64,000 nt of DNA from NCBI GenBank assembly GCA_016490735.1, contig JAEMWC010000371.1, forward strand, positions 263,501 through 327,500, in the 5' to 3' direction. Source of the stretch: Pachyseris speciosa (lineage: Eukaryota; Cnidaria; Anthozoa; Scleractinia; Pachyseridae). The notes under the pieces are model-generated. The model was not told the DNA's origin. It did no database searches and worked only from the letters and a program-made list of their open reading frames with translations. Position numbers and translations under genes: made by a program. This document shows, one piece after another, positions 30,840-42,800 of the stretch; position 1 is the stretch's first letter, and every line of letters starts with the position of its first letter.

Positions 30840-32567
30840 CAAATGTTTGCCGACAAATTATCGACCAATATCTGTAATCCCAGTAGTAGCCAAAGTTTTT
30901 GAGCGAATAATTTATGACCAGGTATATCACTATCTAAGTAAGAATAGTCTTCTGACACGTCACCAATCCGGTTTCCGTTCTCTACATTCTACGGTTACGG
31001 CACTGCTTGAGGCTACCGATAGTTGGGCTATGAATATTGACCGTGGACTCATCAACGCTGTTGTCTTTTTAGACCTTAAAAAGGCCTTTGATGCAGTTGA
31101 CCACGAGATTTTGTTACGTAAATTGCAATATTATGGGATACGTCAGTCTAGTTACAAATGGTTTGCCTCTTACTTAGATAACCGTACTCAAATTTGTCAA
31201 ATTAATTGTTGTAAATCAACCCCGAGATCTTTGAAATGTGGCGTTCCCCAAGGAACAATCCTAGGACCACTGCTTTTTCTATTATATATCAATGAATTAC
31301 CAAATTGCCTACACTTTTCACAACCAAGAATGTACGCTGATGATACCACAGGCTTCCCAAGCTCAAAATTCGACTCTGCATCAGCTTGTTTGTATAGAGA
31401 ATTGTATGGGAAAGTCGGCGGCTTGTAAAAAAAATGTGTAAATAACTATCTAATCAGAAATAAAGTTTTCCTACCTCAAATATGTCGCGTACTTGTCTCT
31501 TGTGCCGATTTTGAAGCCATTCTGATGCCGTTTAGTGAAGTTTTTCGAAATCGTTGTCTCTTCTTCTTTTAGAAGGAGAGACAACGATTAGCTTGACGTT
31601 TGCTAGTGCCGACGTCCATGGTGTAAATGATTGTCTTAATTATGACTGATCTAAACAAAGTGTACACTTGGTTATCAGTTAACAAGCTTACCTTGAACCT
31701 GACAAAAACCGAGTTTATGCTAATTGCATCCAGACAGAAGTTATCGAATCTTTCAGATTGTCCTTCTCTAACTATAAATAACATGACCGTGGAGCAGGTA
31801 GCATCAACTAAATCTCTCGGGGTCTGCATCGATCAAACTTTAAATTGGGAAAGTCATATAGAAAATATCTGCAAAAAGATTGCTTCTGCCATTGGTGCAA
31901 TAAAGCGCATACGACATCAAATCCCTTTTAATATTGTAGTCAATGTTTATAATAGCCTCGTTCAGCCTCACTTCGATTATTGTAGTGAGGTGTGGGGAAA
32001 CTGTAACAAAGGCCTTTCTGATAGACTTAATCGGGCAGCTCGCATTTTGATAAAAGCTTCTTATGACAGTAATTTGAATGAATTGTTCCGGGCACTACGG
32101 TGGCGAGAACTCTGGCATCAAAGATTAGAAAAGAAATCTATTATGTTGTACAAAATATTACATGACATGACGCCTGAATATTTAAGATCTAGTTTTGTTT
32201 TTCGCGATAGTGTGAATTCCTATCATTTGAGGAATACTGAAAACGCACTAGCTCTTCCAAAACCCCGCACTGATTACCTAAAGAGAGGTCTTTCGTACAG
32301 TGGAGCTCAGTTGTGGAACAGTTTACCCCCGGAATTAAGACAAGCGACTTCCTTGAGAGATTTTAAAAATAAATTGAGTCGCCACAGTTTTAAGTAAGTT
32401 TTAAGTAAGATTTTAAACACGGCCTCCAAGAAAAGCAACCTTTTGTTTTTTATTGTTTTTATTTTTTATTCTCTTGTGATTGTAATTAAGTAGATAGAGA
32501 GTTAGTTGATAATAATTAATTAAGCTGATGGAAATACCGTGTATAAATAAAGTTATCTTATCTTATT
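30840..32567 (+). pseudogene. 5'-truncated CR1/L2-like LINE, reverse transcriptase and C-terminus
   Basis: Starts inside the reverse transcriptase at NYRPISVIPVVAKVFERI. Further marks: FLDLKKAFDAVDHEILL, CGVPQGTILGPLLFLLYINE and the catalytic MYADDT (31331-31348). A 239-base insertion interrupts the frame here. Coding resumes at about 31595 (LTFASADVHG), shifts frame near 31645, then continues 31648-32397 with NKLTLNLTKTEFMLI, the PHFDYCSEVW segment and GLSYSGAQLWNSLPPELRQA. The 3' end is AATAAAGTTATCTTATCTTA. The endonuclease is missing. Confidence 0.85.
31356..31594. mobile_element. 239-bp insertion in the LINE reverse transcriptase
   Basis: Removing 31356-31594 rejoins ACAGGCTT to GACGTTTGCT and restores the reading frame YADDTTG-LTFASADVHG. 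GCTT is repeated at 31352-31355 and 31591-31594. The insert ends with a hairpin (ATCGTTGTCTCTTCTT.., AGAAGGAGAGACAACGAT). No terminal inverted repeats or tail. Class unknown. Confidence 0.65.
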
Positions 32568-32602
32568 ACCCGGGCTGCGCGCGTCTCGCGCGGCGCCCGG
32601 GT
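32568..32602. repeat. GC-rich perfect hairpin at the LINE 3' end
   Basis: ACCCGGGCTGCGCGCG pairs with CGCGCGGCGCCCGGGT across a three-base loop, with one internal mismatch. It lies immediately after the LINE tail. Confidence 0.6.
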
Positions 32603-32699
32603 CTTAAACTACCGACGATTATTCTTTTTCGTCGTCGAGTATCATCCACAAATGGCACTTCCGGCGTTTCTGCGCAAGCGCTAACTATTTTTAACAACA

Positions 32700-33195
32700 G
32701 TGATGCGTGTTGTCACGTACGGGAAAATGTCGATTCATCTTGTGGCTTTTGAAGTCTGAACAAACAATATGTTAAGAGAAGTGTCTATGCGAATGTTTGC
32801 AAGTTCAACGGCGAGAAGAAAGCTTTTAACATGAGTAAACTTAATGGCAGATGGACTGCTTCAGGAGATTGCGAGTAGTCTCTAATTTTGGCGACGGATT
32901 TTGGGCCACGTGCGCGCGCGAAGTTGCGAGGAGACGCGACGCGAGGGGAGCGCCAAAAATTAGAGACTACAGACAAAGGGAGTTTGACCTTTCCCGGTCG
33001 AGTGATTCGGAAGTGTAAATCTCATATCAACAGCAAGAATGATGCCTGTTGTCACGTATTGGAAAACGTCGATTCACCTTGTGTCTTTGAAGTCTGAACA
33101 ACTAATATGTTAAGAGAAGTGTCTATACGAATGTTTGCAAGTTCAACAGCGAGAAGAAAGCTTTTAACATGACCAAAATTTAACTCCAGATGGAT
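32700..33195. repeat. Direct duplication of ~155 bp around a small MITE
   Basis: 32700-32856 and 33040-33195 are about 90% identical (TGTTGTCACGTA, CTGAACAA..TATGTTAAGAG, GAGAAGAAAGCTTTTAACAT). Between them, 32876-32969 is a MITE with TAGTCTCTAATTTTGGCG ends. Confidence 0.75.
32876..32969. mobile_element. 94-bp MITE with TAGTCTCTAATTTTGGCG ends
   Basis: Inverted ends of 18-19 bases around a GC-rich core (GCGCGCGCGAAGTTGCGAGG). Confidence 0.7.
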
Positions 33196-33502
33196 TGCCG
33201 CCGTGTTCCCCGTATCGGGTGTCTGGAGAACTCAGACCTAGAAAACTCAGACCTCAGACCTAGAAAACTCAGCCCCGAAAACTCAGCGAAAACAAGTGTG
33301 CTTAGTTTTTTTTTTGGAATCAATACACTATTTTTATCACCTTGCAAAAGGATAAACCTCTGTGGCCTAAAGGTCACTGTTCTTGCCTGTGACACAGCTA
33401 ACCCGGGTTTGATGTCTTTTAGCTTTTTTAGTGGTATATATCACGGGCTTTATTTTTCTGTTTCTCTTTTTCTTGTTCTTTTAGAAATATTTTTTACAAG
33501 TG

Positions 33503-33703
33503 TTATAATTACTGTTCTCAATGGTTGAGCTGTATTTTAGAGGAATAAATGTTGATAGGGGTCTAAAGAAATAGACTCCAACACAAGCTAAACACAATGC
33601 GTCCGATGTAAGAAAGACAGACTTCCCTCTATTCTTTTGTTTAGCACTAAGTTAGGGATACAATACTGTTTTTTACAAGCCCGGGTTTAGGCTAATTGTA
33701 GCC
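33503..33703. repeat. Dispersed repeat (related copy at 37656-37904)
   Basis: Shares ACACAATGCGTCCGATGTAA, CAGACTTC..CCTTTG, and TTTAGGCTAATTGTAGCCTC with the UFC1 intron 1 copy, in the same orientation at roughly 75-80% identity. Confidence 0.65.
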
Positions 33704-33716
33704 TCTTGTCTTACCT

Positions 33717-33828
33717 AGCGTTGTCTGTACTCTTATCGACAACGATATTCGTGCGCCTCGTGAGTCCACAGCAAATTTTGACCACTGTGATGACGAATAT
33801 CGTTGTCGATAAGAGTACAGACAACGCT
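33717..33828. mobile_element. 112-bp MITE, near-perfect 36-base arms, TA flanks
   Basis: AGCGTTGTCTGTACTCTTAT opens and its complement closes; both arms include CGACAACGATATTCGT. TA borders the GCGTTG ends on both sides. Confidence 0.8.
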
Positions 33829-33933
33829 AAACAACATTCGATTTGTTAAAGTGACGTTGGCCCCATGTCCCAGCAGGAACGAAAGCTATCAAAGAGGATA
33901 GACCCTTATAAGCATATTCAAAATGGCCTCACT

Positions 33934-34252
33934 AATGTATCAGTCAATTCCAAAAGCGCCCAACACCCCCCCCCCCCCCCCGTGCAAACACCCGGGCATT
34001 TGACTTTTTTGAAAAATTTTGGTCAAATGCCCCGCTGCGTTTCCAGTTTAGACGGTCAAATGCCCCACCGTTAGAGCCTCAAAATCCTTTACATGGCGAC
34101 CGCTGACCAGTGTTTAGCCGATAGTCAAATGCCCCACCGGGCGGGGACTCATGTCGGGTCAAATTCCCTGCTGTTCGGGGCTACCCTCTGGTCAAATACC
34201 CGGGGTATGCCCGGGGAGGGGATGGGCGCTTTTTGGAACTGACTGATACATA
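33934..34252. mobile_element. MITE with ATGTATCAGTCAATTCC ends
   Basis: The right end is GGAACTGACTGATACAT. Arms include AAAAGCGCCCA / TGGGCGCTTTT. The interior repeats GTCAAATGCCCC four times and has an 18-base C run at about 33964. Confidence 0.75.
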
Positions 34253-35790
34253 ACCTCGTTCGGGATACCAAATTCTTTAGAATTTTGATCTCAAAAACAA
34301 GGTTAGTCGGCCCATTTTGATTACAAACAATACAAATAATTTAAAGGAAGCCATTATGGTTATTGCGATAAAACCGTAAATAATAATAAAACAAAACTGT
34401 ATATTCGCTAAAAACTAATATGATAGAATTACATAGTATTGAAAAGATGCTCATTCAAGAAGAAAGATTCCCATCTTTCACTGCCCTTTGACGTCCAAAG
34501 TACAGCTGTAAGCTAGTGAGAACGGACAAGCGTGACGTAGTGTGCGAGACTCCCACGCGCGTACCGTGACAGCCTGCAAATCTCGGAAATTTGATTTGAC
34601 TTGAGAACGATGGACGGTCGCTCCAAACTTGAGACGCTGGAAATAATTAATACGCATAAGAAAAGCGTTTTTATTCGATATTATATCCTACAAAAGTCAC
34701 CTACTCCTCAAATAAGTGATGATTTCAAAGAAATGGTCACGTGACACGCCACGTGATCTAAGATAACGTTTATTGCACGTCAAAATGTTAAGGATGATGA
34801 GAACTACCCATGTGCCGAATTTCGTTTCAGTGTCATTCCCCTGGGCTGTTAAATCACAAAACTCCGTTTTCTCTAATAAACGCCCCCTGACCCAGGCCTT
34901 AAACTGCTTGAGTATCGGCACTAAGGGACAGAACTGGCGGATAGCTGGAAGTTATCCAAATGGTAGTTTTATTTTATTTATTTATTTTTTTTTTTTCGGG
35001 GAAAAAATTGGAATAGGTGAACTTCCGGAAATTCATATGTTGCGCCATCGGGAAGAAGCGCCTTGGAAAAGTAGTTTTGCATGGACAAAAGCCCTCGAAT
35101 GAACAAAAATGCATTTCTTTATTCTCTATACTTCGATACAAAACTAGGATTTTTGATAGGTTTTTCTAGTATCGTGCGGAAAATATGCAGCTGTGACTTG
35201 ACTACGAGATAAGGCGGAACTGAGCGAAAACGCTTGAGAGAATTAACTCACAAGCGACTCATTTGCGCGAGATAGAAGCGCTTCACTAATTTTGGTTCCG
35301 GGATCTACTGATGGAAACGCGCACACACAGGAGATAGAAAAGACAATTAGACCATTTCTGTTTTTTCCAAAGCACTAATTATGTTTGTATTTTTGGCGTT
35401 GACGGCCGCCCATACTTTTACATCATCGCAATATGATATAAAATGCCAAAGCAAAGCCCCTATGCTTTCTTATACATTTATTTCTATATTATAAAGTAAA
35501 AACACAGGCATGTATGACCCTCACCGATACCCCTCCCTCCCCCTCCCCCGAAAAATATCAAAGATGTTCTGTCCCTCAGTACCGATACAAATCCTTATAT
35601 TTCGAAGAAACATATACCACTCAAAATGCTATTACATTTTGCGTCAAAAGTTGTTACATTTTACGTTACTAAAGTTATTACATTTTGCGCTACTATTACA
35701 TTTTGTGGCAAAAATTATTACATTTTGCGCTACATTTTATGTCAGTTATTACATTTATTGGCGTAACAGGGACTACTCGTAGTCTACTCT
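34253..35790. other. Intergenic, no gene seen
   Basis: No recognisable coding sequence. From 35629 to 35760 a degenerate tandem repeat of ATTACATTTTGCG(C/T) occurs about six times. Confidence 0.5.
35629..35760. repeat. Degenerate tandem repeat TTATTACATTTTGCG
   Basis: About six units spaced by 18-30 bases, with variants ATTTTACGTTA and ATTTTGTGGC. Confidence 0.6.
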
Positions 35791-35792
35791 AA

Positions 35793-36320
35793 ACCGGTGG
35801 GGGGAGGGGGGGGTACTAAAAAAATTTTATTACGGGGAGGCTTTGCCCCGAGGTCCGACCCCTTAACCCTTTTATATACCATTTTTGACAGAAAAGGTAC
35901 CCCTTTCGTATACCTTCAATTGACAAATGGTACCCCTTTCGTATACCTAACACAGGACGTCTTCTTGTCTTTTCATGTAGCGTTCAATAAATTAAAACAG
36001 TACAGTCGCAAGATATGTGTGTTCGAAGTATTTTAATGAAAGGCCCTTTAAAATACCTGAATGACAGATTTCCCAACCCTTTGATATACTTAGACTTGTG
36101 AAATCCCTACCCTTTCACCGATATCTGGGTTGGGTTGCTCGAAGCACGGTTAGCGCTAACCATTGGTTAAGATAAAATAAAACCTATAGGATGTCATGGT
36201 ACTTAACACGGGTTAGTGCTAACCATGCTTCGAGCAACTGGGCCCTGAAGCGAGAAATAGGTACCCCTTTCGGGCGGAGCCTCCCCGTGCGTATAGGCCA
36301 TTATAGGGAGAAGCCCCCCG
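35793..36320. mobile_element. MITE rich in GGTACCCCTTTCGTATACCT, invaded by a second MITE
   Basis: Left part has ACGGGGAGGCTTTGCCCCG and the right part GGGCGGAGCCTCCCCGTGCG as inverted ends; three copies of GGTACCCCTTTCG lie inside. 36127-36245 is a separate MITE with GGGTTGCTCGAAGCACGGTT ends and GTTAGCGCTAAC in the arms. Confidence 0.6.
36127..36245. mobile_element. 119-bp MITE (GTTGCTCGAAGCACGG ends)
   Basis: GGTTGCTCGAAGCACGGTTA opens and TGCTTCGAGCAACTGGGCCC closes. Both arms contain a GGTTAG(C/T)GCTAACC hairpin. Confidence 0.7.
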
Positions 36321-36736
36321 GGACTCTAATTTAATATGCCTGGGAGGCGCCGAAAATGGAGGTGACGAAGGGTAACTTGGCCTTCTCCTTTCCCACTCGC
36401 GCTCCGGCGTCAGTAAGCTACAGGTTATGTTTCAGTGCAAAAAGTGCTTACCTGTTATTACAACTAACGGAAATGAGTCCAGGGCGTAAAACATTTTGAG
36501 GACACTTTGTGCACCTGTACACTGGTTTATGGTAGCAGAGCCTTAGTGTAACTAAATTGGTGCTATATCTTTCGGTCCCCTAGCCTCCACCTTCCACCCC
36601 ATCTGCAGTGTGATGGAGCGCAAAAAGCAAACAAAAAAACGAAAGGGATTGGATGATTCAGGGCTCCTGATCAATCTGGGTATTAGCATTCTGTGCCTGC
36701 TTACATGACGGAACTTCTTAAAGTATTTTTTGCAAA

Positions 36737-36859
36737 ATGGTGGACGAAGTGACCAAGAAAACTGTAGCTTCCATTCCCACTTTGAAGACGAAAGCTGGAC
36801 CTCGGGATAGCGATGCTTGGGTCCAGAGATTAAAAGAAGAATACACAAGTCTTATAAAG
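36737..36859 (+). CDS. UFC1: UFC1 exon 1
   Basis: 41 codons from ATG (AAAATGG, a good start context) to CTTATAAAG, phase 0, donor GTAATT. Encodes the N-terminal helix characteristic of UFC1. Confidence 0.95.
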
Positions 36860-39800
36860 GTAATTTTGTGTTTTATTGTGAAAATAGTTAAAAGAAATTT
36901 TATTCCACTTGTTTCCACACGTCACAAAATTAAAGCTTACGTGTCCAGTTTAAGGTTATCTCCTCACAGAAAGACAGACAGACAGACTGGCAGACACACA
37001 TGTATGCACGAAAGTTATAAACCAGTAGTGTTGTTGGGGGCCTGTAAACAATAGTATTGATATAACTGCCAAGAGGAGAATGACTCCTTGTACTATATAG
37101 CTAATTACTCGTGCCTGAAAGGCACCGAGTCTAGGATTCGGCTCTGTTTTTTTTCTTTCTTTTTTAGCCTTTGTGTTGCGATTTTCCCAGCGCATGTGTC
37201 CAACACGTACCACTACATAGAAGGGTTTAACAGAAGGTCGATCATCTTCATGTGTCGCATGTGACTTGAGTGACCTTCCATGCAGTTGAGTGACATTCTG
37301 CTCAATACTGTATGGAACGCCAAAAGATGTTTTCAAAGCCGACCTTTGGTTCTTTTTCATTTTTTTTTCTCCAAGAGATGCTTTGATAAGTAATTTTGGA
37401 GGATTCTCTGACCAAATCTCGAATCCTAAACCGTTCGATAAGTGTTTTCTTTCTCAAATGCTGAGTAGAAATTAAATTTCCATCCATGTAAACAATGTGA
37501 TTAGTCATTTTGGAATAAATAACCTATTTTCACCTCATTAGATATGCTGATGATACATGGTGTACTGGTCATTGTCAGCGCCTCTGATGTAGATTCCTAG
37601 TAGGGGCAGCTTCCACATTTTTTTTAAATTCTCTTCTCATTCTGTTGTTTGTTTTTTTTTACAAGCATTATTGTTGTTATCAATGGTTCAGCTGTAAAGT
37701 AGTTTGGCAATTTTAAAGGGATATGTGTAGACAGGGTCTATGGATATTCAGTACAAACAAATGGACTTGAACATCTATAGTGAACACAATGCGCCCGATG
37801 TAAGAAGGACAGACTTCTCCCTTTTCCTTTGTTTAGTGCTAAATTAGGTTTACAAAACTTTGTTATTTGCAGGCCCAAGTTTAGGCTAATTGTAGCCTCT
37901 GGTTTAAGTTTAAAATGTACAACCTCAAAATAAAATTTACTGTTAAATATGTATTTTTCTTTTTTAGTATGTTAGTAATAACAAAGAAGCAGATAATGAC
38001 TGGTTTCGACTTGAATCAAATAAGGAAGGAACGAGGTGAGTTTTTTTTCACCTCAATGGCTTACATGAACTACTATATTATGCACCTATCAATGTTAGTC
38101 CCAAGGGGAGGGGGGATATGGAATGGGGTGGGGACTTTGATCCAAAATGCAAATTTTGTGTCAAACCTCCCCACCCTCAGGTAAAGTTTCAAGTTCAAAG
38201 TTTCCTACTGTAAGGATTGAGATCAAAGAGGTTGACCTGTTAAGTGCTAAAACAATACAAACACTTCAGGCTTAATTAAATTTCAGTTTTTCCTTATAAC
38301 AACAGAAATGAAAGAACACTAAAAGAAACCAGTGGTTTATAGTAACAATAGATTGGGCAAGTTGCATTACCTTTTTTTCCTCCATCTTGTTTGTGCCTCA
38401 CAAGGACTTCTGGGTATTTCATGATTTCAAGTCACTCATATCTAGGCTCTCCTCTGTCAATTTTCAATAAGGCAGTATTGCAGCATGTATTTTACCATGG
38501 CAAGGTTCAAGCTCAGGGAATGGTCTTTAAAGAATGTTTCTTCAGTTTTGAAGTTCGATCAAACTTCCCCACCCTGGGGCCATTATTCTCTTCAAAGATT
38601 TTCAAAATTTCCCACCTGGGGCAGGAAATGTCACTCAAAGTCCCTACCTCCCCCTGTATCCCCCCCTGTATCCCCCCCTGTATCCCCCCCTGTATCCCCC
38701 TCCCTTAGGACTAACATTGATAGGTGCATTAATAAAATCAATAATCAACATTTTTCATAATTCTTTGCTTTCTAGGTGGTTCGGTAAATGCTGGTACGTC
38801 CACAATCTATTGAAATATGAATTTGACATTGAATTTGATGTAAGTATTTGATGGTGAAGTTATTTGTCTGCCTAGATATAAGCTTGGTGACAGAGGTGCA
38901 TTGGTGACAGAGTCATCGATTATAACAAACAACAGTATTATTTTTAAGCCAAACCTTTTAAAGTGTATGGAAAAGGACCTTGATATAAGTGCACATGTCA
39001 TCAGCTTCCCCATGGGATCGACCCTCTGGGTGACCAGGAGGGTAATTGCCAAATCATTCAAGCAAACTCGAGGAATTTCTCCAGGGGGTGGGGGGAATCT
39101 TGCAGGACAAATTCCCTTGGGTGAGGTATCTCAGCAGAAAATCCACCCTACATCCTTTACAAACTTGTGAATTCCCCCACCCCCTAATATTTGATCATAA
39201 AACAATGTCTAGATTTTCCCCTACTCTCAAACAAAGCATCCCATCCATCTTCTTGTATTCCCCAACATCTCTGCCTGGTTGGCCCGAGAGTCGACCCCAC
39301 TGAGAAGCTGATGACATGTGCATAACAAACCCTTGATATAACAAACCAATTTCCCTAGTTCCTTGGTACTTCATTAAATCGAGGTTCCATTGCAGTAATG
39401 ATTATAATAAACAAAATTAATGAGACATAATTTTAAGGTTAATTTTGTAATGTATAGTAATATGCAATAATAGCATCAACTTCAAAACATGTCAAACGTG
39501 TCTATGTGTTGTTAGTGCCTGGTACATATGGATAAGGCGTTGTTTTCTAAAGAAACTGTGCTGCTGTGCTGCCAAGCAAATGAAAACAAAGTATTGGTAT
39601 TATCGAATGAGTTGATAACTAAATTTGGTCTTTGTAAAGAGGAATCTTTTTATGGTGGCCTAGCGGTATTTGCCTTATCAGACATTTTAGGAATGACTGG
39701 ACCATTCTGTACTAGGAAATCATGAAGCAAAATCTTTCTTCAGTAATGGCAATGAAATTTCATTATGTTCTAAGCAAGAAACATTTACATTTGTCAGATT

Positions 39801-42800
39801 CCAATCACATATCCCACAACAGCACCAGAGATAGCCATTCCAGAACTTGACGGCAAAACTGCTAAAATGTACAGGTAATATTCATATTTTATTTTAAACC
39901 TGAAAAGCATTTAAACCCTAAGCATTTCATTGAATCGTGAATATAATATATTGAAGGATACTGTGAAATCTTCTGTAGGGGGGCCTTATAATCATACAAA
40001 TGCTAGCCACTATCTAAATTATGGTATTGTGTAAGATTCTTTAGGTTTTTAATGTTTCCATGGGTCAGTGTTATGCACAGCTTCAAAGGTATATTTCTGA
40101 TCCTTTAGGATCTTAAGCAGGATTCTTCAGGAAACTGAGAATTACACCCAGTCTCTTAAATTCTCTGTAAAATCAGAATACAAAACAAACTGGTAGCTTA
40201 AATTGCATGAATGTCAACCATTGAGTCACATTGTTGCATTTCAGAGGTGGAAAGATCTGTATGACAGATCATTTTAAGCCTCTCTGGGCACGAAATGTCC
40301 CTAAATTTGGAATAGCCCATGCCATGGCTCTTGGGGTGAGTAAACATTTACCTCCTTCTGGTAAATTGTAGTAAATAATTGAAGGGTATGCTGCAAAAGG
40401 GGCATACATTGCGTTTTATGCGTTAAAATCCAAAATATCTCTAAACTCTCTCTGCTTTGGCATATAGACTGGAAATGGTGTGAGAAATGAAGTTCTGCAT
40501 TTATTTTGCAATTAGAAAGCTAGCATCCAAAGGATTAACTTATGACTTTTCCCCAAAACTCAAGAAAGAGAAACAAAAGGATCTGATGCATGGTTTATCT
40601 CTTTTGTTTTGAGTTGGTAAAGGTCATATGCTAATTTGCTGAATCACAAAATAAGTGCAGATCTTCATTTCTGACACCATAACCAGTCTGTATGCCAAAG
40701 TAGAGTGCATAGAGAGATTTGGATTTTAAGGCAAAATGGTGATATACGCCCCTTTTGCAGAAGACTCTTCAATTGCTTTGTCACCAAATATCCTTGAATC
40801 CCACCCCATGGTGCAGTATTGATACTCCTAGTCACGTTAGGTACCCTGTGATGGAGACTAGCATCCGTTCAAGGGGAGAGTACTGGTGATATTTCTAGTC
40901 ACCTTGATATTGCTGGTTATTTAGTGATGGGTAGCATCCCATCCAGGGAGAAGAAGTCATACACCTTGTCACTTCATCTGGGTTATCCTGCGAAGGACTA
41001 GCATTGCATCCAGGGGGAGTTAGTGATAATCGTGGACACAACATACTGGGTATCCTGTGATCGACCAGAATTCCATTCCTGTGATAGATAAGTAGCCCAT
41101 CCAGGTTGAAGTAGTGATACTCCCAGTCACTTCATATTGGGTATCCTGTGATGGATCAACATCCCATCCAGAAAGAATAGTAATTTACACCAAATGCAAA
41201 TATGGCAGATCACTAGGTCGGTGCCCAGGACGAGTTGCATGAAAGCAAGGCTAGTAAGGCTTTGATGTTTGTTTTGACATCCCCAGAAAGTCTTGCTTCA
41301 TCGTCGATTTGGTTCATTTTGTTTCGCCCTCCCTGAATGCCACCAGAAGGGAGTGAAATCTTCCACAGCAGAGAAAGTGTTTTTTTTTTTCCAGTTACCC
41401 CATTCGCCTCTGAGGGGAAAACAGACAAAGGAAAAGAGTTCACAATCGCCAAAGGAACTGTTTAAGTTCAGCCTGGAAGATCTTAGAAAATGTGTAAGTG
41501 ATCGCATTTACCTCCGAGTCATTGTCATTTGGCTGAATTCTTTTACTGGTTTCAACAACAGGGCAGTTGAAGTTAATTGGCTTGGTTATTACACCGTAGT
41601 AGTTGTTTCATGCAATTCCGTGTGAGTGGATGCGGACATAAACAAAAACTTCTTCTTGGGACAAAGGATGTCTTTCGAGAGGAGTTTATCATTGCCTTGG
41701 GGAAGGTACTGGCCATGCAAATCATTTTGGAACACCACCAGACACCACATAAGCTCATCATTTAACTGATTTTCTAAGATCTTCTATCTTGAAATGATGA
41801 TGTAGCGAACAAACTTTAGTTCCTGCAGTGATCGTGAACTCCTTTTCTTCGTCTCAACGAATTGCATTAATCCACTATTTTCCCTTGGAGGTGGATGGTG
41901 GAAGATTTTTATCCCTTCTCGAGGAATTCAGAAACACAGCAACTCGTAGGCACGGCAAAAAAAAACAGACCAGATCTACAACGAACCAAGACTTTTCTGC
42001 AAAACAAAACATCAACTAGCCTTGAATTTATTATGTAGCTCCTCCCGGGTGCCAACCGAGTGGTCCGCCATATTTGCATTCGGTGTATACTACTCCTAGT
42101 CACTTTATACTGGATATCCTGTAATGGATTAGCAACTTGCTGGTTACCCTGTGATGGATCAACATCTTTTTCAAGTGGGGTAATGATACTCCAACATCAC
42201 TCACCATGTTGAGTAGCCTGTGCTAGACTTGCATTCCATACTGTGCTAGACTTCCATACTACATTGCAGAATGGAAGCAAAGAGTTACAATTTTGATTAT
42301 TTGGGTTCAGCTGTTTATTCATTACAACTGATGGACTCATCCTCTTTATGCCTGTGTGTCAGGGATGGCGCAGTGGTGAGAGCACCCGCCTTCCACCAAT
42401 GTGGCCCAGGTTCAATTCCTCAACGTCAACCATGACTCAACGTCATATGTGGGTTGAGTTTGTTTTTGGTTCTCTTCTCTGCTCTGAGAGGTTTTTCTCC
42501 GGGTACTCCGGTTTTCCCCTCTCCACAAAAACCAACATTTCCAAATTCCAATTTCATCTGCTTGTAAAGCACATTTGATCATATACACATAGAAAATGTG
42601 CTATGTAAGTTCTAAATTATTATCCAAAACTATGCATTCTGTTCTACAATATTTGATTGTGCGCGTTGTCTAAGCACCTCAAGTAACCTCAGCTGCACTG
42701 TACAACCATACCGTTTGTAAGTTTTGTTTTGTTGTTGTTTTTTTTAGCTTGGTCCCTGGTTAGCTGTGGAAATCCCTGATCTAATAGACAAGGGCCTGAT

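Noticed and set aside
41213..41761. ORFs in UFC1 intron 5
   Set aside because: They fall in the inverted arms and core of the foldback element and are open on both strands without a known domain.
42361..42430. Possible tRNA gene
   Set aside because: Box A and box B are present, but the acceptor stem does not pair and the sequence continues into a SINE body that recurs at 56680-56870.
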